A stretch of 64,000 bases of DNA from Chitinophaga sp. S165 (GCF_003182155.1 NZ_QGTG01000009.1:124001-188000), one strand, 5' to 3'; counted from the stretch's first letter, positions 44,301-54,900 are shown. The notes: generated by a model from the letters alone, not told the origin. Program-made: numbers and translations.

Positions 44301-44628
44301 GTGGCGGGATCCAGGAATAGCGACGGGTGTTCAGCAATTTACGCAACGATACGGTGTAGATGCTTATAATGCCTACTCTATTTTTTCACATAGCGATGCC
44401 AAAGTCAGTGATGCGTCCTATTTGCGATTGAAAAATCTATCCATGAGTTACGATTTAACAAGGAGTATACTAAAAACAAAATGCCTTGAACGTGTTAAAT
44501 TGTATCTCGAGGGGCAAAATGTTTTAACAATAAATCAATATCAAGGTCTGGACCCTGAGAATCAAAATATAAATAATGCGATTCCTCCACTTCGGATTGT
44601 CATGATCGGGGTGGAAGTTGGTTTTTAA
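41335..44628 (+). CDS. SusC-like TonB-dependent transporter with N-terminal STN domain
   Basis: 1097 residues. A long N-terminus includes a hydrophobic signal (LFFILITSLLFFDVTVGQ), then an STN secretin/TonB-like domain (VLHVIESQTGYLAWVEDGVF). Next are a CarboxypepD_reg domain (GTVISEGRPVESASIQFKG), the SusC plug (SIQAGNEPLYIVDGVPF, IESISVLKDADATAIYGS) and a 22-strand barrel ending VEVGF. The STN domain implies signalling through a FecR, but no fecR is next to it. Followed 14 bp later by SusD. Ligand: polysaccharide or peptide; the facing MauE-peptide operon makes a peptide plausible. Confidence 0.93.
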   Translation: MTTYPDYKTLILVTANYLLSYLKPTPAFSGRLFFILITSLLFFDVTVGQERVTLSGKQLSIEHVLHVIESQTGYLAWVEDGVFNKSTKVDIEVVDLEIQKLLDLIFNNQPLNYKVIGRTIVITRRKDGTTLHVIHGTVISEGRPVESASIQFKGTSKGTITGPTGEFSLTGNISDTVIIVSCVGFELRELVIRDDVTLQIELSKAAQELDEPVVIGYGTTSRRTNPGSVGTLNSMQIGIQPVTNPLLALQGRVTGLFVQQMTGMSDGEVKVRIGGQNSIQAGNEPLYIVDGVPFPSATLIQAGDGIILYGSPLANLNPQDIESISVLKDADATAIYGSRGANGVILITTKKGRPGKSKITVATAVGLGRVASQMRLLSTPEYLMMRWEAFKNDQVEPDPTVDHDLLSWDSTRNVDWQEELIGQTARIFQERLSVSGGGKLTTFSISTSYRKETTVFPGHFYIAKGFLHASLQTSTKDKKVTASFSSLGTVDKKVLPSSDPTFPALTLPPNAPAGQNADGTFNWTPGFTNPYASLNQVYKATGNNLILNGNLTYNPYKGFNVKINLGRTSTFLKEITPVPVSTLDPAFGITTSFSNFAQKKVLSWIAEPQLEYTRYVGRGKITLLSGITFQDIQTNSQFLSATGYIDPSQLETTEGAASTFVVNRGFSQYRYNGVYARVEYDLMNRYIAEVTGRRDGSSRFGPDQHFGTFGAFGIAWLLSEEPWFKKKRSKIFDFAKLKFSYGITGNDQIGDYEYLSTWSNSPYKYANRLGFVPERLYNSEYSWETNRKLNIGLETALLNHRVRLGISYYHGRCFNELIDYSLSTVTGFESVRGNFGVVILNSAVEVEINTINIKNRSFKWTTSFNLTFPSNILEAFPKLDKTIYRDQYVIGKSLNIFKAYHFTGVDKNTGIYTFEDVDKDGQITFPNDLTVNKVLSQTFFGGMQNSITYKGLRIDIFIQFNRQTGYNYLFEGSLAPGMQANQPKVVLNRWRDPGIATGVQQFTQRYGVDAYNAYSIFSHSDAKVSDASYLRLKNLSMSYDLTRSILKTKCLERVKLYLEGQNVLTINQYQGLDPENQNINNAIPPLRIVMIGVEVGF

Positions 44629-44642
44629 ATGCTAAATGCGTT

Positions 44643-46019
44643 ATGAAAAGAATTTTCTTTTGCGTATTCATTTTGCTATTTCTTCAACTTTGTTACAGCT
44701 GTAAGAAATTTTTAACTGTGAAAGTCCCAGAGAATAGGCTAACCAATCCTATGGTATTTGCAAATGATTCCACAGCCACTGCAGCCTTGGTAGGTATTTA
44801 TGCAGCGATGTCATCCCAAAGGCTGAATTTCCCTTCTGGTGACCAAAGCATCACGCTTTTAACTGGACTAAACGCTGATGAATTGGACAATTATTCTGGC
44901 ATGTCTGAAATAAAAGAATTTTATGCAAATGACATATCACCTACAAATACAATAAATTGGAACATATGGCGGCAATTGTATGTGTCTATTTATCAGTGTA
45001 ATAGTGTGCTGGAGGGACTAAATACCTCATCAATGATCACTCCTCTACTTAAGCAACAACTTTTAGGGGAAGCTTTATTTCTAAGAGCTTTCTTTTATTT
45101 TTACCTGGTTAATTTATACGGGCAGGTGCCTTTGGCGCTAACAACCAGCTACCAAGTAAATAACGTACTTTCCCGTAGCCCAATACCAAATGTTTATTGC
45201 CAAATAAAAAATGATTTAATATCTGCTCGTACACTGCTTTCAGATGAATACATCTCCGGAACGGAGCGCATTAGAGCCAACCGGTACGCGGCAAGCGCAC
45301 TACTTGCACGGGTTTATCTATATTGTCACCAATGGGAACAAACGGTAGTAAATGCCTCTCTTGTTATTAATTGTACTAACAAATATCATCTTTGTGATCA
45401 ACTAACGGATGTATTTCTAAAAAATAGTCCAGAAGTCATACTTCAATTGCAACCCAGTTTACCGAAATACAATACTTTTGATGCGGAGATATTTATCCTA
45501 AATACTGTCCCGACGTTAGTAGCATGCAGCAGACAACTTCAAACAGCGTTTGAACCAACCGACAAGCGGCAAGCTGCATGGATGGGGAGCGTAAAAATTT
45601 TAGATGACAGGTTTTATTTCCCTTATAAATATAAGGTACAGGTAGGAGCCGACGTCCAAGAGTATTTGATGTTACTTCGACTTGGGGAACTATATTTGGT
45701 CAGAGCTGAAGCATATGCACACTTAGGGTTGATAGATAGTGCCCTCGCAGATCTTAATATTATTCGAGAGAGAGCGAGCACACCACCCTTTGATGCAATA
45801 TCTGTTGATAGTATATTGAACGCCATATACATGGAACGACAAGTCGAACTTTTCTCAGAATGGGGGCATAGATGGTTCGATCTGAAAAGAACGCTTCGTG
45901 CTGATGAAGTATTGAATGATCTCAAGTTCCCGGGATGGAACACTTTAGATACTTTATATCCTATTCCGCAATCTGAGATTGCCCTTAACCCTCATCTCAC
46001 CCAAAATGTTGGTTATTAG
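44643..46019 (+). CDS. SusD/RagB-like surface lipoprotein
   Basis: 458 residues. The lipoprotein signal ends LCYSCKKF. The helical TPR-like SusD core has LGEALFLRAFFYFYLVNLYGQVPL and VEVILQLQP-type segments; the C-terminus has MYMERQVELFSEWGHRWFDLKR. SusD lids capture ligand for the SusC partner. It converges with the propeller gene, only 19 bp apart. Confidence 0.93.
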   Translation: MKRIFFCVFILLFLQLCYSCKKFLTVKVPENRLTNPMVFANDSTATAALVGIYAAMSSQRLNFPSGDQSITLLTGLNADELDNYSGMSEIKEFYANDISPTNTINWNIWRQLYVSIYQCNSVLEGLNTSSMITPLLKQQLLGEALFLRAFFYFYLVNLYGQVPLALTTSYQVNNVLSRSPIPNVYCQIKNDLISARTLLSDEYISGTERIRANRYAASALLARVYLYCHQWEQTVVNASLVINCTNKYHLCDQLTDVFLKNSPEVILQLQPSLPKYNTFDAEIFILNTVPTLVACSRQLQTAFEPTDKRQAAWMGSVKILDDRFYFPYKYKVQVGADVQEYLMLLRLGELYLVRAEAYAHLGLIDSALADLNIIRERASTPPFDAISVDSILNAIYMERQVELFSEWGHRWFDLKRTLRADEVLNDLKFPGWNTLDTLYPIPQSEIALNPHLTQNVGY

Positions 46020-46038
46020 TATAAGTTAAGGCATTAGT

Positions 46039-47094
46039 TTAGTCAATGTTAAAAAGAAGTTTGAGGTGGAGGTTAAATACTGCAATTTCATTACCCTTTA
46101 GAATAACCAATCGGTTATTTAAGATGGCCATATCTCTTATTCCTCTTCCTTCGTATTTTGGTATGTAAAAACTTCCCATGTATTTTAAATTGTTGATTCG
46201 ATATACATCAATGGGTGAAGATGTAAAAGCTATTTTGCCACGTTCATTGTCTGCCCGTAATCCGCTGTATATAAACAAAAGACCATTATAAGTGCAAGCA
46301 TACTTATTGACCTTTAGCGGTGGAGAAGAAAATTTGATACTATTTTCGCTTTTGACTGTTTGCATTGTAATTTGTGCGACGCTGACAGTATCTATTGTCT
46401 TTCCATGAATTACATTACCCAGTTCCTTATCAAACGCGATCAATTCATTGCGATAATAATAGACATATATGAACCGCTTGGTAGCACTATCAAATAGTAA
46501 CATGCCGTCGGTCGAGAAAACCCCATCCAGCTGGTTTTGTAGAAGCGCCGGGTTTGAAGTGCCTTGCTGGCCATACTGAGCACGTGCTAAAATATTCTTG
46601 CGTAGGGAAGTATCGTACATGCGAAATATAAAAAAGCTATCGAGCGGTATTATGATATCGAAGTGGTTAAATCCAGGCTGCAATAATACTCCTTCAGTAT
46701 CCAGTTTGGGAAACGAAATAATATTTGGAGTCACCCCCTCTGCCAGGTAAAAAATGTTTCCTTGTTTGTGAATACGGGCTGCTCCCCAACCAAATAGAGT
46801 GGAATCCGGGATATTCAGCCAGGAGGTATCGACTTTATTTCCGTTATACGGTAATACTAGGACTTGCTGGGACCTGGCATGGTTGCCTAGATAAATAACT
46901 TTCTCTGAAAGACCGATAATATAATACGAACTTACTTGTAAGTTCGTAATGGAAGGAGAATCATGAATTGTCTTAAAAATTGTTCTATTAAATCCATTGT
47001 TAGTCGCTTCTTTTCGGCGAGCATATACGACTAAAAAGTAAACGACAATGATGCCGAAAAATAAACATCCGGAAACTTTTGTAATTATTTTCAT
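46039..47094 (-). CDS. Membrane-anchored beta-propeller-like protein
   Basis: 351 residues. One N-terminal hydrophobic helix (VSGCLFFGIIVVYFLVVYA) acts as anchor or uncleaved signal; the rest is predicted periplasmic. It is built of repeated beta-strand units such as GLSEKVIYLGNH, FGWGAARIHKQGNIFYLAEG and YVYYYRNELIAFDKELGN, similar to TolB/six-bladed propellers. No catalytic motif. It is the last gene of a minus-strand operon with a small exported peptide and MauE and may bind or sense that peptide (inference). Confidence 0.7.
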   Translation of the reverse strand: MKIITKVSGCLFFGIIVVYFLVVYARRKEATNNGFNRTIFKTIHDSPSITNLQVSSYYIIGLSEKVIYLGNHARSQQVLVLPYNGNKVDTSWLNIPDSTLFGWGAARIHKQGNIFYLAEGVTPNIISFPKLDTEGVLLQPGFNHFDIIIPLDSFFIFRMYDTSLRKNILARAQYGQQGTSNPALLQNQLDGVFSTDGMLLFDSATKRFIYVYYYRNELIAFDKELGNVIHGKTIDTVSVAQITMQTVKSENSIKFSSPPLKVNKYACTYNGLLFIYSGLRADNERGKIAFTSSPIDVYRINNLKYMGSFYIPKYEGRGIRDMAILNNRLVILKGNEIAVFNLHLKLLFNID

Positions 47095-47146
47095 TTCGAC
47101 TAGTATGGTACAATGGGACCGGATTTTCCGGCCCTATTGTAGAAGA

Positions 47147-47392
47147 TCAATTACCAGGCATCGCATACCGCATCCCTGAATATGGTGTTGTGCAATTTTC
47201 GAGTCCATAATATTTGTTGTCGCTAGAATTCATAGCACAAATATAATTAGGGGTTGTAGAGCATAGTATCTGACATTGGGTGGCGATTTTGCCGTAAATA
47301 TATGGTCCTCTGTTTGTGTGGCCTTTCATCGAGAATGCGCCTACAGCAGTTACAACCAACAACGTGGTCATTAATATTTTTCGATACTTCAT
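47147..47392 (-). CDS. Small exported four-cysteine peptide
   Basis: 81 residues. The signal peptide (MKYRKILMTTLLVVTAVGAF) leaves a short mature part with four Cys in C-x3-C-x7-C-x13-C spacing (QCQILCSTTPNYIC, then NC). The length and disulfide-like spacing recall bacteroidal secreted peptides adjacent to MauE. It starts 12 bp after the MauE gene and precedes the propeller gene, so all three are probably one transcript. A possible precursor of a disulfide-linked or otherwise modified peptide. Confidence 0.65.
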   Translation of the reverse strand: MKYRKILMTTLLVVTAVGAFSMKGHTNRGPYIYGKIATQCQILCSTTPNYICAMNSSDNKYYGLENCTTPYSGMRYAMPGN

Positions 47393-47403
47393 AAGGAATT
47401 TGA

Positions 47404-47877
47404 TTAAGGATTATAAAATATGCCTACATTCAGGTTGTTGGCTTTACCTTTTTTATTAAGCTCTTTTTTAGTATAATTTTCAACGAGAAGTATACCTGCA
47501 AGTGCTAAGCCTGTAAAGGCTATATTGAAGCCCAAATGCTGTTTCCAGTTCATATTAGATAAGATGCCGCCACAGGAACATGGTACGTGCGAAGCAAACC
47601 GCATTATTGCGATAACATAAGCCGTGAAAGCAGCCATAAGAAAGAGGCTAAGATACAGCCCCAGTAGCCTCGTTCTTTCGAAATATAGAAGGCCTACGAT
47701 TGCTATCTCAAACACTGGCACACCAATGGCTATAACCGGGACAAAGTAAGTCAGCAATGGTGATTGACCGATCTCTGTTCGAAATTTCTCCATATCTGAT
47801 ACTTTGCTGACAGCCGCATAAAAAAATAAGACCTGCAGTAAAACCGCGATGACAAATACAATCTGCTCTCTTTTCAT
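47404..47877 (-). CDS. MauE/DoxX-like membrane protein
   Basis: 157 residues with four hydrophobic segments (IVFVIAVLLQVLFFYAAV, then VPVIAIGVPVFEIAIVGLL, LLGLYLSLFLMAAFTAYVIA, and LGFNIAFTGLALAGILL). It has a conserved PCSCGGI in a loop, probably periplasmic, and resembles MauE and methylamine-utilisation/VKOR-like redox membrane proteins. The Cys pair suggests transfer of disulfide bonds. The ATG at 47877 opens right at the first helix; the open frame extends upstream to 47940. First gene of the peptide-propeller operon. Confidence 0.8.
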   Translation of the reverse strand: MKREQIVFVIAVLLQVLFFYAAVSKVSDMEKFRTEIGQSPLLTYFVPVIAIGVPVFEIAIVGLLYFERTRLLGLYLSLFLMAAFTAYVIAIMRFASHVPCSCGGILSNMNWKQHLGFNIAFTGLALAGILLVENYTKKELNKKGKANNLNVGIFYNP

Positions 47878-48142
47878 ATTCAGGCTAAGACATAAGTTGA
47901 TGACTAAACAGAGATGAGCTGTTTTTTCGAAGATCCTCATTATCCATAGAAAGTGTGAACTTTACATGGAAACTGTTGGCTCTGGTTTCTCAGAAAAGCA
48001 TTTTATTTAATCTTCTGCGTGGTTGTTGGAGAATGATCCATTCTAACAATTCAATTAACTGTTTACACCAAAATTACGCAGCTTACCTGGAAAGGTGGTT
48101 TGGAGCAAGTGTTCTATATATTGTGAGCAGGGGTATCTAAAC

Positions 48143-49180
48143 TTAGGAGGCAACGCTGTTTACCGGCCATGTACCTTCATGCTGTTTTTGAGCTATGAGT
48201 AAGTCGTACCGTATACCCCGCGGTCCCTTTCCCCATTTTCGTTTAACGGCTGCCGAGAAAGTAGAATAGTCCTCATAATTGAAATTGTCGGCAATTTCCC
48301 GTAGTGGCTTATTTCGGTCGCTCAATGCGCGGTATATAGCCTCCATGCGGGCAGTTTGATAAAAATCAAGCATTGTAGTGCCGTAATATTGTTTAAATAC
48401 GGTTTCTAGCTTACGAGCGTTTAATCCCACCATTCTCGACACCTTCTGTAAGGCTGGGGGGCGCCCATTTGATAAATTATCAAGTATTGCGGTCCGAACT
48501 GCCTGCACAGCCTCTATGCATGGAGAAGGTATCCAAACGTGTTTTGGTATGGGAAACATCTGATCCAGGACGGTAATAAGTAATTTTTCCAGTATCATAC
48601 TGGGTTCAGGGGCGACTGTTGTATTTGTCGCCATGGTAAGTTGGTTGATCAGGTTTGCTGCCCTGCCATCGTCTTTTATGTCCCTTTCACACAGGGTTAG
48701 CAGATTTTGATCTTTGCTCCATGACAACAGGGGAGCAACCGGTGGGAATGTATATCTGTAGCGTTCGAGTATTTCTGCGGGTATGAAAAGAAAAAATAGC
48801 TCACTATTTTCTTTTGCGATAAACTCATGATCAATTGCCGAAATCATATTCATATAACCTCGAACGGCTATATGCTGATCCCTACTGGTTCGATATTCTA
48901 TCGTTCCTTTAACTACGTAGTAAAATATGATGTGCCTGTCCCTGGACTTAATGAAGCAGTTGCATGGCGCCTTTCGGGTGATGAAATGTTTCGTCCAGGC
49001 GATCAAGTGATCGGAAAAAAGTTGTTTGGCTACTAAATGTCTTGTTCTTTTCAATCCCAGGTAATAGGTAGATCCATTGGGAGATAGATAGTCGGCTAAC
49101 GATTTTGGTAACACTCGCTCCCAAACTGCTGGTCGCGCTTTTTTTGATAAAAACACGTCGAATGGCAAGATGCTGTTCAT
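48143..49180 (-). CDS. AraC-family transcriptional regulator
   Basis: 345 residues. The N-terminal ligand/regulatory half is not recognisable. The C-terminal AraC DNA-binding domain has VSRMVGLNARKLETVFKQYYGTT and LREIADNFNYEDYSTFSAAVKRKWG. It lies upstream of the MauE operon on the same strand (265-bp gap) and divergent from the sigma gene at 49.7 kb, so it may control either. Confidence 0.85.
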   Translation of the reverse strand: MNSILPFDVFLSKKARPAVWERVLPKSLADYLSPNGSTYYLGLKRTRHLVAKQLFSDHLIAWTKHFITRKAPCNCFIKSRDRHIIFYYVVKGTIEYRTSRDQHIAVRGYMNMISAIDHEFIAKENSELFFLFIPAEILERYRYTFPPVAPLLSWSKDQNLLTLCERDIKDDGRAANLINQLTMATNTTVAPEPSMILEKLLITVLDQMFPIPKHVWIPSPCIEAVQAVRTAILDNLSNGRPPALQKVSRMVGLNARKLETVFKQYYGTTMLDFYQTARMEAIYRALSDRNKPLREIADNFNYEDYSTFSAAVKRKWGKGPRGIRYDLLIAQKQHEGTWPVNSVAS

Positions 49181-49720
49181 AGAAAATCACTTTAAATGCC
49201 AAAAAATGTATTGTACCTGGCTGTTTCGGGAAAAAGAAGTGAAGATCTAAGACAACAAGCAGTACAAAATTAACTAAAAATTATTTACACTTGACGTGCA
49301 ACCTAACAAGTTCTAATTTTGTATTTGCGGGCATGGCAATAAAAAAGTGTAAAAAAAATTTGTTTGAAAATAATTTTTACTGAACTTCCCTTCCTGGGCA
49401 GGTGTTTTTAAAAAGACGAAAGTCCGTTGCAACAGGTTAGGAAACTATCGGTATAATGGAGGAGAAGTAAAGATCGCATATAGTCAACCATTAATAGTCA
49501 CTCGGCTTATTGTACGGACTCATTTAACTTCGTATAAGTCATAGAACAGCTCCCATGTTAGGTGTAAGTGCTCCCTCCACTACTTTCAATTAGAACCTTC
49601 CCTCAGAATATTTTCATGACAGTTATAAGATACACAGGTATACCTGCACCATTGAAAGGACTATAAAGTTTAGCTTTAAAATACAATAGACTCCTTATAT
49701 CCGTACCTAAAATTTGTAGT
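49181..49720. other. Intergenic stretch, 540 bp
   Basis: AT-rich region between the divergent AraC and ECF sigma genes. It must contain both promoters. I see no clear TAnnTTTG box with a matched -33 element and no gene. Confidence 0.5.
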
Positions 49721-50323
49721 ATGTGTGATTTGACGGACTTGGAACAAGTGGTGTTAGCATTTCAAAAAGGGGACACAGAAGCCTTTAAACAGCTCCATAA
49801 GATGTTTTTTGCCGAACTTTTCCGTTTTTGTAATAATCTGCTGAATAACGAACAGGAGGCCGAGGACATTGCGTCCGATACGCTGTATAAATTGTACAAA
49901 GGGCATAAAGGTTTTGCTTCCATACCCTCTATACGATCGTTCCTTTATATCACCGCCCGGCATAGCTGCATAAGTTATTTCAGAAAGGCCAAACTTACCC
50001 GAAAGCATAAAGCCATCATTTTGCCATCCTTGCGTGTCGAGGCATCGGCCGATGATGTGTTGGATGGCCTGTACTACGAAGCTTTACGCGCACATTTGAA
50101 TAAATACCTGGAGCAATTACCGGCTAAACAGCATCAGGTGTTGGACCTATTATACCTACAGGGGTATAGTTTGCAAGAGGTAGCCGATGAAATGTCCGAA
50201 AAAGTGAATACGGTCAAACAGCTCAGGCACCGGGCTATACAGCGTTTGAGGCAACTGCTACAATCACAGACATTCATTGAAGGGCTAGCGATAATGAGTT
50301 TCTTTATCTGCCAGTTAGATTGA
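49721..50323 (+). CDS. ECF-type RNA polymerase sigma factor
   Basis: 200 residues. Region 2: GDTEAFKQLHKMFFAELFRFC and AEDIASDTLYKLYKGHK. Region 4: LPAKQHQVLDLLYLQGYSLQ and VADEMSEKVNTVKQLRHRAIQ. Partner of the FecR encoded 128 bp downstream. Typical regulator of a SusC/SusD locus. A weak AT-rich hairpin with a long T run (50343-50379) lies in the gap to fecR. Confidence 0.93.
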   Translation: MCDLTDLEQVVLAFQKGDTEAFKQLHKMFFAELFRFCNNLLNNEQEAEDIASDTLYKLYKGHKGFASIPSIRSFLYITARHSCISYFRKAKLTRKHKAIILPSLRVEASADDVLDGLYYEALRAHLNKYLEQLPAKQHQVLDLLYLQGYSLQEVADEMSEKVNTVKQLRHRAIQRLRQLLQSQTFIEGLAIMSFFICQLD

Positions 50324-50451
50324 GATATTTCTGCTAGTTTCAAAAAAAGTTGGCAATTGTTGTCGACTTTTTTTTTACTCAAGCGTTTGTATAGTATCTA
50401 AGGGCAACAAGCAATTTTTCAAAAGACATCGATACATAAGTTTATCCAACC

Positions 50452-51612
50452 ATGGACGAAGAAAAGGATTTATTAAGGATCAGGGACCTTATGGTCAAAC
50501 ACTCGGCCGGCCGGATGACTGCCAGCGAACAACTGGAACTGGAGCGTTGGTTGGAGAACCCTGTACACCGGGCAGCCTTTGAAAAAAGAACGAATGTGGA
50601 CAATATTCTGACTGCCTTGGAGATGCTGGAGCGTGGGGAAAGCCTGCAGCCGGCATCTTATGAGCGCCTGGTTAATAGAATTTTATCCATCAAGACAACC
50701 ATTAGAATCTGGCGATTCGCCGCGGCTGCCACTATTGTTACTGTTGCGGCGATCGTCTTTATGTTTTATCGGGGGCGACAAGGGGATAAAAAGATACCGA
50801 CTGTGCTTGCGCAAGCCGTTCTTTCTCCTGGCGGGGACCGGGCATACGTAGTACTGGAAGATGGCAGGCAATTGGATCTGGAAAAGTCTGGAAATGGTGC
50901 ACTGGCCACCCAGGGAGGTGCCCAACTGGTAAAGACTGACCAGGGTAGAGTAGATTATAAAACGCTGGAAGCCAATAGACGAGTGGCAGTTTATAATACC
51001 GTTGTTACGCCACCAGGAGGACAATACCGCATTGTGCTCAGTGACGGGACAGGAGTATGGCTTAATGCCGCTTCTTCTATCCGGTTTCCTACGGCTTTTA
51101 CCGGCACCAGCCGCCAGGTAAGGGTAACTGGGGAAGTGTACTTTGAGGTGGCGCAAGACCCGTCCAAACCATTTTTGGTGGATTTTGGCGGTAATCAGAT
51201 ACAAGTTTTGGGTACGCGATTCAATATAAAATTGTACGATGGTTTCGAGCCAGTAAGCACGACGCTGATGCAGGGGGCTGTGAAAGTCAGCTCACCTGCC
51301 GGCGCCACATTACTCCGTCCTGGTGAGCAAGCCCGGATAGGAAGCACAATAGCCGTCACGAAAGCGGACACTGCACGGGTGATGGCCTGGAAGATGGGGT
51401 ATTTTGAATTCAAGCAGGCTGACATTCGTCAGGTAATGGCAGATATTGCCCGCTGGTATGATCTGGAGGTGAAATATGAGGGACCGATACCTGATAAACA
51501 ATTATCTGCGCGGATCAGCCGAATGAAAAATGCCAATGCGCTCCTGGAATTGCTCAAAAGCGCAGGCGTTAATTTAAAAATAGAAAACAGAACGATTACC
51601 GTGCTGCCGTGA
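50452..51612 (+). CDS. FecR-type anti-sigma factor with DUF4974
   Basis: 386 residues. The cytoplasmic sigma-binding N-terminus contains MVKHSAGRMTASEQLELERWL. One membrane helix at about 85-103 (FAAAATIVTVAAIVFMFYR). The periplasmic FecR domain has PPGGQYRIVLSDGTGVWLNA, VTGEVYFEVAQD and VLGTRFNIKLYDG; the C-terminal DUF4974 domain has MADIARWYDLEVKYEGP. It transmits a signal from the SusC encoded downstream, which carries a matching STN domain. Confidence 0.93.
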   Translation: MDEEKDLLRIRDLMVKHSAGRMTASEQLELERWLENPVHRAAFEKRTNVDNILTALEMLERGESLQPASYERLVNRILSIKTTIRIWRFAAAATIVTVAAIVFMFYRGRQGDKKIPTVLAQAVLSPGGDRAYVVLEDGRQLDLEKSGNGALATQGGAQLVKTDQGRVDYKTLEANRRVAVYNTVVTPPGGQYRIVLSDGTGVWLNAASSIRFPTAFTGTSRQVRVTGEVYFEVAQDPSKPFLVDFGGNQIQVLGTRFNIKLYDGFEPVSTTLMQGAVKVSSPAGATLLRPGEQARIGSTIAVTKADTARVMAWKMGYFEFKQADIRQVMADIARWYDLEVKYEGPIPDKQLSARISRMKNANALLELLKSAGVNLKIENRTITVLP

Positions 51613-51973
51613 CAAAAATTGGTGGCAACATCTCAATTGGGAATTGACGGATAATTAGCGTTAGCATGTGCTTCGCCTTGCTTGTAATTGGTAGCGTATG
51701 ACTGGCTGAATTTGTTGCGATTGGTAATACCGATAGCGGAAAAAACATGTTTCCTTCCTTTCTTCCCAATTTGCAGGCATATTAAGATGATTGTCTTTTA
51801 AGGCATCGATCTGAATATCCTGTCTCTTTACAGTTAAATCAACGATTTTATGGGCTTCATAAATAAAACTGGCCACCCCGGTGGCGAGAGGCCTGTTATT
51901 GCTTTGTAATGACCGTAAAATGCCGTCCTGTATAGATTTTAGTAACACACCACAACAATACGAGCCAAAACTT
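51613..51973. other. Leader region of the second SusC gene
   Basis: 361 bp between fecR and the SusC start. A minus-strand frame here is a shadow. The reading frame of SusC is open to 51881, so an earlier start is possible. No clear promoter or hairpin was found; ECF-sigma-dependent promoters would not be recognised by eye. Confidence 0.45.
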
Positions 51974-54900
51974 ATGCAGATCAACCAACCAGTGCAAAAT
52001 TCCTTTGCACTTTGCGAAACGCCAAAACGACTTGCTATGAAATTGTTTTTTATTCTTCTGATCGCCTTCCTGCAGGTAAACGCCCTGGCACTAAGCCAGG
52101 GTAAGATTACCCTTACGGCCAACAATGCCAGCTTTGACGATGTCCTCGCTGAAATTTCACGACAATCGGGCCTCCATTTTATGTTTTATGACAAACCAAA
52201 AGAACATACACGCAAAGTAACGATCTCAGTTCGCAGTGCCAATTTGGAGGATGTTTTAGCTGAATGTTTCAAAAACCAACCTCTGACTTACACCATATCC
52301 CGTGAGACCCAGACAATCCTAATAAAGACGAAGGAGCCAGCCAGGCGCCCCGCACCTGGCGCTCCTTTACTTTCGGCGCCCATAGATGTCCTGGGGCAAA
52401 TACAGGATGAAAAGAACAGTCCCGTGCCGGGTGCATCCGTATTCGTTATCGGTTCCAAGAAAATGACGACTACCGATGAAAGCGGCTATTTTAGGTTACA
52501 AGATGTAGATCCGAACGTTAGTATTAGAGTAACCAGTATGGGGTTCTTTGATACGACGTTTCAGCTTGCGGGCCGAACGGCTATTACCGTTCAGCTAAAA
52601 AAGAGAACGCTACAGCTGGCGGAGACGGTCATTCCCGTCTCGACAGGGTTTCAACAGATCCCCAAAGAGCGCGCAACCGGTTCCTTCGCGTTTGTTGATA
52701 ACAAATTATTCAATCAACGGGTAAGTCCCGATGTAATAGGGAGGCTGGAAGGCAACGTCCCTGGCTTAATTTTCAATAAGAATACCAACTCACCGAATCA
52801 ATATGACATCAGTATTCGCGGACACAATACGCTTTTCGCAAACGATCAGCCATTAATCGTGGTGGATAACTTCGCCTACGATGGAGATATCAACAACATT
52901 AACCCCAATGATATCGAATCCATTACTGTATTAAAAGACGCCGCTGCTGCCAGCATTTGGGGTGTGCGCTCCGGGAACGGGGTCATTGTCATTACGACAA
53001 AAAAGGGTGCCAGAAATCGAAAACTAGCAACTGAGTTTAATGCCAATGTAACGTTTCAGGGAAAGCCAGATTTATATTATGATCCACGCTACCTCAGTGC
53101 CGGCAACTATATAGAGGTGGAAAAAAAGCTGTTTGGGTCCGGATTTTACGATGGAACACTGCAGGATCCTACAGCAATTGTGTCCCCTGTAGTCCAGATA
53201 TTAAATAGCCAACGATCTGGTGATATATCTCAGTCAGATGCAAATGCGCAACTTGCTGCGCTAAGTAAACATGATGTTAGGGATGAGTTGCTCAAACATT
53301 TCTATCAGCGGTCCGTCAACCAGCAGTATGCTATTAATATGTCCGGAGGTGGCATGAACGACGATTTTATTGTGTCATTCGGTTATGATCGCAGTTTGCC
53401 CAGTATTAAACGGAATAAAAATAGCAGAATAACGATCAACTCCGCCTACAATTACTCACCGGTTAAGAACCTTACGCTATCTGTTGGTTTAAATTTTATT
53501 CAAACTCAAAGCAAGACTTCAGGAGTTTTAGGGGAACTGCAACCCTTATACCCGTACGGCAGATTCACCGATGCAAATGGGAATCCGGTTGCTACATTGA
53601 AGGATCGGTCGAACCATTATAAAGATAGCATGCAGCGAATGGGCTTTTTGAACTGGAGGTATAATCCGCTTGCCGAATTGGAGTTGAGTGACAATACCAA
53701 CAAAGGCGTTGATAACCGTCTGAATTTAGGACTAAGTTATAACCTGTTTCCGGGACTATCTATTGAAGCAAAGTACCAGTATGAACGTTTGAACTATACT
53801 AACGAAAATTACTTTAGTGACTCGACTTATTATACACGGAATCTGATTAACCAATATACCCAGATTTCCCAGGATGGAGAATTATCTTATCCCATTCCTC
53901 TGGCTGGAATCTTGCAATATTCTAAGTCAGGTATATATTCTCATCAGGGAAGATTACAAATGAATTTCAATCACACCTGGAAGAATAAGTATGATGCCAA
54001 TATCATTGCTGGTTCAGAGATACGGCATTCCGTAGCTGAGAGTCAGGGAGGCATTGCCTATGGATTTGATAAGAAAACCAGGAATAGTGTAGGCATTATC
54101 GACTTTCAAAATTTCTTTCCAATAAATCCTTATGGTTCAGGGCAGATCCCAAATGGAGTAGGGTTCAACCGGGGAACAGACAGATTTGTGTCCTATTATG
54201 CAAACGGTACTTTCTCATATAAATCCTTGTATGCAATATCCATTAGTGGTAGGATCGATCGATCAAATCTTTTCGGTGTAAATACCAACCAAAAGGCTGT
54301 GCCTTTGTATTCAGTAGGTGCATCCTGGGACATTAGTCGTGAGAAATTTTATCGGTTCTATTCGATACCGTATTTGCGTCCTAGAGTCACATATGGATAT
54401 AATGCAAATATTAACAAAAGTGCGACTGCTGTAACGACAATTTCATTGAATACTGTTTCTCCATTTTCAGGGTTTAATTATGCTACTGTAGAGAATCCTG
54501 GTAATCCTGATTTGAGGTGGGAAAAAGTGAAAATCGTGAATTTTGGTGTCGACTTCGCTTGCAAAAACGACGTTCTTTCTGGGAGTCTGGAATATTTCTT
54601 AAAACGTGGAATGAATTTGTTTGGGTATTCCCCTCTACCACCGACTACTGGGCTTCAGTCATTTTTTGGTAACACGGCCAATACTTCTGGACGTGGAGCA
54701 GACATTGTTTTAAATAGTAGAAACCTATACACCAAAAACTTTAAATGGACGGCCAATTTTTCCTTTAGTTATGTATACGACAAGGTGACAAAATACAATG
54801 TCAAATCAACGGTATTGCAATATATTCGAAATAATAATCCAGCTGGTACGATTGTTCCTCTTGAAGGGAGGGAAATGTATGGGATTTACAGTTATCCGTG

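Noticed and set aside
47147..47392. Conotoxin-like or bacteriocin peptide assignment for the four-Cys peptide
   Set aside because: The spacing alone is not diagnostic. Only the exported, Cys-containing nature and the MauE neighbourhood are supported.
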